A stretch of 5,199 nt of DNA from an uncultured Clostridia bacterium (GTDB lineage Bacteria > Bacillota > Clostridia > Oscillospirales > Ruminococcaceae). The translations under genes and the position numbers were made by a program. Every line of letters starts with the position of its first letter. Position 1 is the stretch's first letter. The notes under the pieces were generated by a model. It saw nothing but the letters and a program-made list of their open reading frames with translations. It ran no database searches and was not told where the DNA came from. The stretch spans positions 1 to 5,199 of the forward strand of contig CAMNBY010000251.1 in assembly GCA_946533615.1 (NCBI GenBank), written 5' to 3'. This document shows, piece by piece, positions 1-3,479 of the stretch.

Positions 1-600
1 GGCGTTTACGGTGTAGAACGCAAAGTGGTCGCGGCGCTCCTTGTATTCGGTCTTATGGAAGATGGTGGAGCCTTCGATCTCGACCTCGCCCGTATTGAAG
101 TTTCTCTGGAAATTCTCGCCGTCGTCGGAGGCGTTCCAGAGGCACCACTCAAGGAAGGAGAAGAGCTTGAAGCTCTTGGGCTTGTCAGAGGTGTTCTTGA
201 GCACCATCTTCTGAACTTCGCCGTTGAAATTCTGGGGAACGAAGAAGCTTACCTCTGCGGAAACTCCGTTCTTTTCGCCCTTGATGACAGTATAGCCGAT
301 GCCGTGGCGGCAGGAATAGCTGTCAAGCTCGGTCTTTACAGGGCTCCAGCCGGGAGACCATACGCACTCGCCGTCATTGATGTAGAAATACCTTCCGCCC
401 ATATCAACGGGAACGTTGTTGTAGCGGTAGCGGGTGATCCTCCTGAGGCGGGCGTCCTTGAAGAAGCTGTAGCCGCCTGCGGTGTTGGAGATGAGCGAGA
501 AGAACTCCTGTGTTCCGAGATAGTTGATCCAGGGATAGGGAGTTCTCGGGTTGGTGATGACGTATTCCTTGTTAACATCATCAAAGAAACCGAATTTCAT
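1..600 (-). CDS. cbp: Cellobiose phosphorylase (GH94), N-terminal 200 residues, cut by window edge
   Basis: Phosphorolyses cellobiose in the cytoplasm to alpha-glucose 1-phosphate and glucose, saving ATP compared with hydrolysis. The reading frame is open from ATG at 600 to the left edge, giving exactly 200 codons. The start MKFGFFDDVNKEYVIT and later blocks (TPYPWINYLG, FFSLISNTAGGYSF, RRITRYRYNNVP, DMGGRYFYI, WSPGWSPVK, FQRNFNTGEVEIEGS) match clostridial cellobiose phosphorylases as I recall them. This part is the N-terminal beta-sandwich domain. The (alpha/alpha)6 domain with the catalytic aspartate lies outside the window (family length about 800 residues). The start is supported by GAAAGGTGG at 608-616, 7 nt upstream. 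The gene lies 60 bp after the membrane protein gene on the same strand, with no clear terminator between them, so it is probably the third operon gene. A cellodextrin or laminaribiose phosphorylase is less likely, because the N-terminal match is specific to the cellobiose enzyme. Confidence 0.95.
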   Translation of the reverse strand, partial: MKFGFFDDVNKEYVITNPRTPYPWINYLGTQEFFSLISNTAGGYSFFKDARLRRITRYRYNNVPVDMGGRYFYINDGECVWSPGWSPVKTELDSYSCRHGIGYTVIKGEKNGVSAEVSFFVPQNFNGEVQKMVLKNTSDKPKSFKLFSFLEWCLWNASDDGENFQRNFNTGEVEIEGSTIFHKTEYKERRDHFAFYTVNA

Positions 601-632
601 TGAAATTCCACCTTTCATAAGATATGTATATA

Positions 633-650
633 AATTAATTTGCATTAATT
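633..650. repeat. AT-rich inverted repeat between membrane protein gene and cellobiose phosphorylase gene
   Basis: Perfect 7-bp arms AATTAAT (633-639) and ATTAATT (644-650) surround TTGC. The repeat lies in the 60-bp gap, 33 bp upstream of the phosphorylase start. As RNA the stem would be weak (all A-U) and there is no following U-run in the gene direction, so a terminator is unlikely. An operator or a processing site is possible. I saw no convincing -35/-10 pair in this gap. Confidence 0.3.
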
Positions 651-660
651 AATACCGAAA

Positions 661-1362
661 TCATTTGAGCTCTGCGCTGTCAAAGATCAGCGAATGCCGG
701 AAGTAGGTGATCTCCAGAGGAGAGCCGTAAAGCACGGGGTCGTCGTAGCTCGTATACTCGGACTCCTGTATCAGCCGCCAGGTGCGGGAGGTCGCCCGCT
801 CATTGAGCTGCTCTCCCTTCGAGAGCTCGTCGAACTTCTCCCGGGGTATCACCAGCACTATGCTGTCGGAGCTGCCTGCCTCGTCAAAGGCGAGTATGCA
901 GTCGCTGCCGCGGGTGCAGAGGACGTAATCCTCCACCGTCACCGTACTCGGGCTTTTCAGCTCGGAATTTATATTGCTCACGGCGCCTGCCGAGGTGAAC
1001 AGCGTAAAGCCTATTATCACGGCCGCTCCGGCGGTGAATAGCAGCTGATACACAGAGCTGCGCCTGCCTCTCCATGTCTTGAAGCATACTATTATAAAAA
1101 TAACAGCAAAGAGCGTTGCGACAAGCAGAGCGGTGACATTTGTGTGCATAAAGCGCTCGACAGTGGCTCTGCCGCCCAGAAGATCCGCATCTTTCAGGGA
1201 CTCGCGCCTCAGCCAGCCTATCAGCAGGCTCGGCAGGGCAAAGACCGCAAATATGGCTGCCCACTTTTTCTTTTCCTCGTTCTGCTTGTGCAGACCCGCA
1301 GCCTCAGCGGCTGCGTCCGTGGCGACGTGCCTTATGATCTCTCCGCCAATGCCGAACGGCAT
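661..1362 (-). CDS. Unrecognised three-helix membrane protein with a C-terminal extracytoplasmic domain
   Basis: I do not recognise a family. The 233-residue protein has a short N-terminal segment rich in Ala, Glu and Lys (residues 15-33), then hydrophobic segments at about 34-51, 76-94 and 106-128. Basic residues before the first helix (KKK, 31-33) and between helices 2 and 3 (KTWRGRR) suggest, by the positive-inside rule, a cytoplasmic N-terminus and a C-terminal domain of about 105 residues outside the membrane. That domain contains two cysteines seven positions apart (149 and 155, CTRGSDC), which could form a disulfide. The start at 1362 is supported by GGGAGG at 1371-1376, 8 nt upstream. 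It follows the epimerase gene by 23 bp and precedes cellobiose phosphorylase by 60 bp, all on one strand, so it is probably cotranscribed. It does not look like a sugar transporter: it has too few helices and no transporter motifs. Its role in the operon is unknown. Confidence 0.8.
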   Translation of the reverse strand: MPFGIGGEIIRHVATDAAAEAAGLHKQNEEKKKWAAIFAVFALPSLLIGWLRRESLKDADLLGGRATVERFMHTNVTALLVATLFAVIFIIVCFKTWRGRRSSVYQLLFTAGAAVIIGFTLFTSAGAVSNINSELKSPSTVTVEDYVLCTRGSDCILAFDEAGSSDSIVLVIPREKFDELSKGEQLNERATSRTWRLIQESEYTSYDDPVLYGSPLEITYFRHSLIFDSAELK

Positions 1363-1370
1363 TTTCTATT

Positions 1371-1376
1371 CCTCCC
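1371..1376 (-). promoter_or_regulatory. Ribosome binding site of the three-helix membrane protein
   Basis: GGGAGG on the minus strand lies 8 nt before the ATG at 1362, inside the 23-bp gap after the epimerase stop codon. It supports translation of this gene as a separate cistron in the operon. Confidence 0.75.
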
Positions 1377-1385
1377 AACAGCCTT

Positions 1386-2399
1386 TTATGCCAGAGTGAA
1401 GAACCTCTGCCAGCATTCAAAGCTCTCGCCCTTTTTAAGCTCCTTGTGGCCGCTGACGTCCGGCTTGAGGCCGAGGTTTGCGGCATTTATCATGGCGGTC
1501 ATCGGCTCGGGGCAGAAATATCCGTTTCCGCCGCGGTCGTTCCACATATTCCAGAACTTATATTCCTTCGAGACCTCGTTGCAGACACGCTTGCCTGTAT
1601 CCTTATCGGTGACGGTCACGCCGTAGAAGGGCTTGCCGTCCAGCTCGCCCTCAGCCGCAGTGTACATATCGTTGTTGATCTGGTGCAGCACGGGACGCAT
1701 CGAGCCGTTCTTGTATCTGAGATCCTTGTATGTAAGGGGCAGCAGCTTTTCGGTAGGCAGGCAGCGCTCGTTTAGCTCGCACTTCTCGCCGATCGGGACA
1801 GTCAGGCGAAGCCCCGACTGCTTTCCGCCAGGAGTCATGGGCGCATTGATGCAGGTGTGTGTGCAGAGCGAAACGGGCAGCCTCTTGTCCGAGAGGTTAT
1901 CGAGGGTCAGGGTCTGCTTCAGACCTTCTGCCTCGGAAAGCTCGTACCTGTAGGTGAGCCTGAAATCCACGGGGAAGCAGTCGTACATCTCGTCGTCCTT
2001 ATCAAATGTATAAGAGGTGACGCAGACGGCCTTGTCGCCCTGCACCTCGGCGGTCTCGAGCTTGTGGGCTCTCTTGTGTGCCCAGCCGTGGATATGGTTA
2101 TTGAAAAGGGTCTCGTTCACAGGCAGGTGATAGGTGGCGTCGCCTGTTTTGAGCACTCCGCCGTCAAAGCGATTCGGCAGGTAAAGGGTAGGGAGCCCCC
2201 AGATCTCGCGGGCGCTGTTATACCTGCTGAGGGAGCAGTCCTCGGAATAGCGGAAGACCTCGATATTGTTTTCAGTATCAAAAAGCCTGAGCACGCTGCT
2301 TCCCGTCAGAGGCGAAACAACGGCAAAATATCTGCCTGCCTCCAGTCTTACGCAGTCGATGCCCTTGCACTTAAAGGCGGTATCTACCGATAGACTCAT
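1386..2399 (-). CDS. Aldose 1-epimerase (galactose mutarotase-like) family protein
   Basis: Probably interconverts alpha and beta anomers of an aldose in the cytoplasm. The 337-residue length fits the family. Family landmarks are visible in order: LPTLYLPNRF (residues 69-78) with the substrate-contacting Arg77; NNHIHGW (100-106) with His102; CTHTCINAP (179-187) with His181 at the position of the catalytic acid; and CPEPMT (296-301) with Glu298 at the position of the catalytic base. All key residues are present, so the protein is likely active, although the sequence around His181 departs from the usual NHTYFNL. I chose ATG 2399 because AAGGAG (2410-2415) lies 10 nt upstream; the earlier in-frame ATG at 2426 has no such site. 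It is the first gene after the promoter at 2443-2471. In an operon with cellobiose phosphorylase it could equilibrate glucose or cellobiose anomers. The exact sugar is not determinable here. Confidence 0.88.
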   Translation of the reverse strand: MSLSVDTAFKCKGIDCVRLEAGRYFAVVSPLTGSSVLRLFDTENNIEVFRYSEDCSLSRYNSAREIWGLPTLYLPNRFDGGVLKTGDATYHLPVNETLFNNHIHGWAHKRAHKLETAEVQGDKAVCVTSYTFDKDDEMYDCFPVDFRLTYRYELSEAEGLKQTLTLDNLSDKRLPVSLCTHTCINAPMTPGGKQSGLRLTVPIGEKCELNERCLPTEKLLPLTYKDLRYKNGSMRPVLHQINNDMYTAAEGELDGKPFYGVTVTDKDTGKRVCNEVSKEYKFWNMWNDRGGNGYFCPEPMTAMINAANLGLKPDVSGHKELKKGESFECWQRFFTLA

Positions 2400-2409
2400 A
2401 TAAATACAG

Positions 2410-2415
2410 CTCCTT
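2410..2415 (-). promoter_or_regulatory. Ribosome binding site that decides the epimerase start
   Basis: AAGGAG on the minus strand lies 10 nt before ATG 2399. The upstream in-frame ATG at 2426 is preceded only by AT-rich sequence, so translation should begin at 2399, giving MSLSVDTAF as the N-terminus. Confidence 0.8.
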
Positions 2416-2442
2416 TTATATTTCATATTTTATATATAAACA

Positions 2443-2471
2443 ATTATACCATATTTGGCTATGGTTGTCCA
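2443..2471 (-). promoter_or_regulatory. Sigma-A promoter with extended -10, driving the epimerase / membrane protein / cellobiose phosphorylase operon
   Basis: On the minus strand, -35 TGGACA (2466-2471) and -10 TATAAT (2443-2448) are separated by exactly 17 bp. TGG directly before the -10 gives the extended TGnTATAAT form. The predicted start near 2436 gives a leader of about 36 nt to ATG 2399. The match is 5/6 and 6/6 to consensus, so high basal activity is expected unless a repressor acts. Confidence 0.85.
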
Positions 2472-2502
2472 GTGTTTTTTATTATTTTTTCTAAAACAGG
2501 GC

Positions 2503-2530
2503 AAAAAAAAGGCAGGACACGATGCCCTGC
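2503..2530 (-). terminator. Strong intrinsic terminator of the predicted small RNA
   Basis: Read on the minus strand, an 8-bp stem (2530-2523 with 2519-2512, including one G-U pair) closes on a UCG triloop. After one C it is followed by eight consecutive U (2510-2503). The stem is GC-rich at its base (GCAGG/CCTGC). This is a textbook Rho-independent terminator for leftward transcription. No protein gene ends nearby on that strand, which points to a short non-coding transcript from the promoter at 2628-2656. Confidence 0.85.
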
Positions 2531-2621
2531 GAAAACAAAATGAAAAAAACTATGTGTAGAACAAAAGAAAGGAGACAACAAAACGGATGTAAGTCAAACA
2601 AAAATGTTTGTGCTTAACACC
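2503..2621 (-). ncRNA. Candidate small RNA of about 119 nt, or attenuated leader of the cellobiose operon
   Basis: This is predicted from its boundaries: a perfect consensus promoter places the 5' end near 2621, and a strong terminator places the 3' end near 2503. The transcribed strand has no ATG fully inside these limits. The RNA would have three parts. The first is a 5' hairpin (2620-2587), with stem CAAACA/TGTTTG around a UUUU loop, extended by UAAG/CUUA and GUG/CAU pairs across small bulges. The second is a mostly unpaired U- and C-rich linker (about 2586-2531) containing UCUCCUUUC (2575-2567), complementary to Shine-Dalgarno sequences. The third is the terminator hairpin. This is the usual architecture of trans-acting bacterial small RNAs. 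Because the next gene downstream on the same strand is the epimerase, it could instead be a leader whose terminator is sometimes bypassed. I do not recognise a named RNA family. Expression is inferred. Confidence 0.6.
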
Positions 2622-2627
2622 ATAATC

Positions 2628-2656
2628 ATTATAATATTTTTGCATAGAAATGTCAA
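2628..2656 (-). promoter_or_regulatory. Perfect consensus sigma-A promoter of the predicted small RNA
   Basis: On the minus strand, -35 TTGACA (2651-2656) and -10 TATAAT (2628-2633) both match consensus at 6/6, with an optimal 17-bp spacer (2634-2650). The predicted start is G at about 2621. Sequence upstream of the -35 is A/T-rich (2668-2692) and could act as an UP element. Such a promoter ahead of no protein gene is the main evidence for the small RNA. Confidence 0.85.
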
Positions 2657-2667
2657 GAAGCTGCACG

Positions 2668-2682
2668 GAAATTTAGAATTTC
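2668..2682. repeat. Short dyad upstream of the small RNA promoter
   Basis: GAAATT (2668-2673) and AATTTC (2677-2682) form a perfect 6-bp dyad around TAG, 11 bp upstream of the -35 box. The position fits an activator or UP-element region around -47 to -61. A 6-bp AT-rich dyad can also occur by chance. Confidence 0.3.
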
Positions 2683-2768
2683 GCAAAATTTTTTCGGCGC
2701 ATTGTACAAAGCAGCACCGTCCTTTATGGACAAATCCCCTAAAAATCAGCTTTGATGCTCTCGGCGGG

Positions 2769-2791
2769 ATATTTTTCAGGCTCAAAAATAT
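2769..2791. repeat. 8-bp inverted repeat, possible operator
   Basis: ATATTTTT (2769-2776) and AAAAATAT (2784-2791) are perfect inverted arms around CAGGCTC. Neither strand has a proper U-run after the stem, so a terminator is unlikely. A dimeric regulator site is possible, but the nearest promoter (2628-2656) is more than 110 bp away. Confidence 0.35.
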
Positions 2792-2810
2792 TTGACTATC
2801 ATTAAACTAT

Positions 2811-2838
2811 CACGAAATATCACGAAACGCGCACGAAA
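2811..2838 (+). repeat. Three direct CACGAAA repeats at about one helical turn
   Basis: CACGAAA occurs at 2811-2817, 2821-2827 and 2832-2838, a spacing of 10 and 11 bp, so the copies lie on one face of the helix. The first two extend to TATCACGAAA. A related CACGCGAAA sits at 2859-2867. This arrangement resembles iterated regulator sites, but no promoter is clearly attached. Confidence 0.4.
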
Positions 2839-2917
2839 GCATCGAACCGCAGAAAAAGCACGCGAAAGCCGCCAAAAGGATAAAATGTCAACATTCGGGA
2901 CAATATATTCATATAAC

Positions 2918-2942
2918 AAAAAGCAGGGATATGTACCCCTGC
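2918..2942 (-). terminator. Intrinsic terminator of the DUF378 transcript
   Basis: Read on the minus strand, GCAGGG (2942-2937) pairs perfectly with CCCTGC (2928-2923) across an 8-nt loop and is followed at once by five U (2922-2918). It lies about 105 nt after the DUF378 stop codon. Its upstream arm overlaps the 3' arm of a long stem formed further upstream, so the two structures may compete or stack. Confidence 0.75.
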
Positions 2943-3041
2943 GGCGCGAGGAAAGGAAGCCGCTCGGTCTGCGGCTCCCGATGCAGTCCCCGTCGGGTAG
3001 GAAGGGCAGGCTCTGCGACTCCCCTTCCTCACGCCGCAGAG
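2937..3041 (-). ncRNA. Highly structured GC-rich 3' UTR RNA with competing stems
   Basis: Between the DUF378 stop and its terminator the sequence folds in at least two ways. In fold one, 2941-2956 pairs with 3022-3037 (14 of 16 positions, extended by two pairs outside) and encloses three hairpins: 2958-2963/2971-2976, 2977-2981/2993-2997, and 3006-3009/3013-3016. In fold two, 3022-3029 pairs instead with 2999-3006 (8 of 8) while 3035-3041 pairs with 3011-3017 (7 of 7). Those two stems cross, giving an H-type pseudoknot with loops of 5, 4 and 4 nt on the transcribed strand. Fold one uses bases of the terminator arm. This could be a regulatory or stability element, or a 3'-UTR-derived small RNA. 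I do not recognise a known family, and the fold is by eye. Confidence 0.5.
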
Positions 3042-3046
3042 CGGGT

Positions 3047-3265
3047 TCAAAGATCGTGCTGCCGCGACTCGATGAGCTCGCTGTCCTTGAAAAACAGCGA
3101 GATGCACCAGATGGCAGAGACCGCCACGAGTACATAAACTATCCTGCTGAGCACGGCAGTTGAGCCCCCGAAGAGGAAGGCTACGAGGTCGAACTCGAAG
3201 AGCCCCACAAGGCCCCAGTTCACACCGCCGACCACCAACAGAAAAAGCGCTATCCTGTCAAGCAT
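3047..3265 (-). CDS. DUF378 small membrane protein
   Basis: A 72-residue integral membrane protein. The opening MLDRIALFLLVVGGVNWGLVGLF and the following FDLVAFLFG are the hallmark of the DUF378 family (Bacillus YuzA-like), whose function is unknown. Two hydrophobic segments are visible, about residues 4-23 (containing GGVNWGLVGLF) and about 36-58, followed by a short polar tail, so the protein is probably a two-helix hairpin in the cytoplasmic membrane. Its length is typical for the family. I chose ATG 3265 because AAGGAG (3274-3279) lies 8 nt upstream and the family begins at this methionine; the in-frame ATG at 3283 would put the ribosome binding site inside the coding region. The gene is divergent from the zinc-ribbon gene, appears monocistronic, and ends in a structured 3' UTR with a terminator at 2918-2942. 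No clear consensus promoter was found upstream. Confidence 0.9.
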   Translation of the reverse strand: MLDRIALFLLVVGGVNWGLVGLFEFDLVAFLFGGSTAVLSRIVYVLVAVSAIWCISLFFKDSELIESRQHDL

Positions 3266-3273
3266 GATGTTCT

Positions 3274-3279
3274 CTCCTT
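3274..3279 (-). promoter_or_regulatory. Ribosome binding site that decides the DUF378 start
   Basis: AAGGAG, within GAAAGGAGAGA (3281-3271), lies 8 nt before ATG 3265. The wider site is complementary to the predicted small RNA linker at 2567-2580 at 13 of 14 positions. Confidence 0.8.
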
Positions 3280-3398
3280 TCATGAGAAACGTTTTTGCGG
3301 AAGGACGACTCGCGTCCTGTGGTGTTATTATTGCCCGACGAGGCGCTTTTATTCAGCCCTGCGAAAAAGAAATTTTGTTAAAAAGCTTCCAAAAGCGG

Positions 3399-3427
3399 TT
3401 GACAAATTATTAAATATAAATTATCAT
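3399..3427 (+). promoter_or_regulatory. Sigma-A promoter of the zinc-ribbon membrane protein gene
   Basis: -35 TTGACA (3399-3404) is perfect, the spacer is exactly 17 bp, and -10 TATCAT (3422-3427) matches at 5 of 6. The predicted start near 3434 gives a leader of about 46 nt. The spacer and downstream DNA are very AT-rich, as usual for such promoters. Confidence 0.85.
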
Positions 3428-3456
3428 ATACATATACATTTCATTTTAACAAACAG

Positions 3457-3473
3457 CCTTTTGCAAAGGAGGA
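3457..3473 (+). promoter_or_regulatory. Ribosome binding site of the zinc-ribbon gene, partly inside a small hairpin
   Basis: AAAGGAGGA (3465-3473) is a near-perfect Shine-Dalgarno sequence 6 nt before ATG 3480. CCTTT (3457-3461) can pair with AAAGG (3465-3469) across a TGC loop, hiding part of the site. With five pairs this hairpin is only marginally stable and may simply moderate translation. Confidence 0.7.
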
Positions 3474-3479
3474 TAAAAT

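Larger units (their letters stand above)
2657..2917. other. Gene-free spacer with short repeats
   Basis: No credible protein gene or RNA boundary is visible on either strand in these 261 bases. Open frames here are short, lack a well-placed ribosome binding site and carry no domain. The visible content is a dyad near the small RNA promoter, an 8-bp dyad at 2769-2791, and three CACGAAA motifs (2811-2838). It separates the DUF378 terminator from the small RNA promoter. Confidence 0.5.

Noticed and set aside
25..603. A 192-codon open frame on the plus strand
   Set aside because: It lies antisense to cellobiose phosphorylase, whose minus-strand reading is unmistakable. It has no ribosome binding site or recognisable domain.
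884..1264. A 126-codon open frame on the minus strand inside the membrane protein gene
   Set aside because: It is an alternative frame of the membrane protein gene, Cys- and Arg-rich without domain character. The other frame has a proper ribosome binding site and clear helices.
1857..2393. A 178-codon open frame on the plus strand
   Set aside because: It is antisense to the epimerase gene, which carries all family motifs.
2400..2426. An earlier in-frame ATG (2426) for the epimerase
   Set aside because: There is no Shine-Dalgarno sequence before it, it is only about 10 nt from the predicted transcript start, and the good ribosome binding site points to 2399.
2594..2795. Two 63-codon open frames, one on each strand
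   Set aside because: Neither has a well-placed ribosome binding site. The plus-strand GAAAGGAG at 2567-2574 is too far from ATG 2604, and the nearer ATG at 2587 is followed at once by TAA. Both overlap the small RNA promoter.
2863..2891. TTGACA on the minus strand at 2886-2891 as a promoter
   Set aside because: The sequence 17 bp downstream is CTTTCG, which does not resemble a -10 element.
2941..3041. The structured region as SRP RNA, 6S RNA, tRNA or RNase P RNA
   Set aside because: The conserved cores of these RNAs are not seen, and the length and hairpin arrangement do not fit. It was kept only as an unnamed structured 3' UTR.
2792..3163. A 123-codon basic open frame on the plus strand
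   Set aside because: It runs antisense to DUF378 and through the structured 3' UTR, starts without a ribosome binding site and has Arg/Lys-rich low-complexity composition typical of a spurious frame.
3284..3398. A consensus promoter for DUF378 in the divergent spacer
   Set aside because: Candidates such as AATAAT lack a good -35 at proper spacing, and TTAACA lacks a -10 at 17 bp. A weak or alternative-sigma promoter must exist, but I cannot place it.
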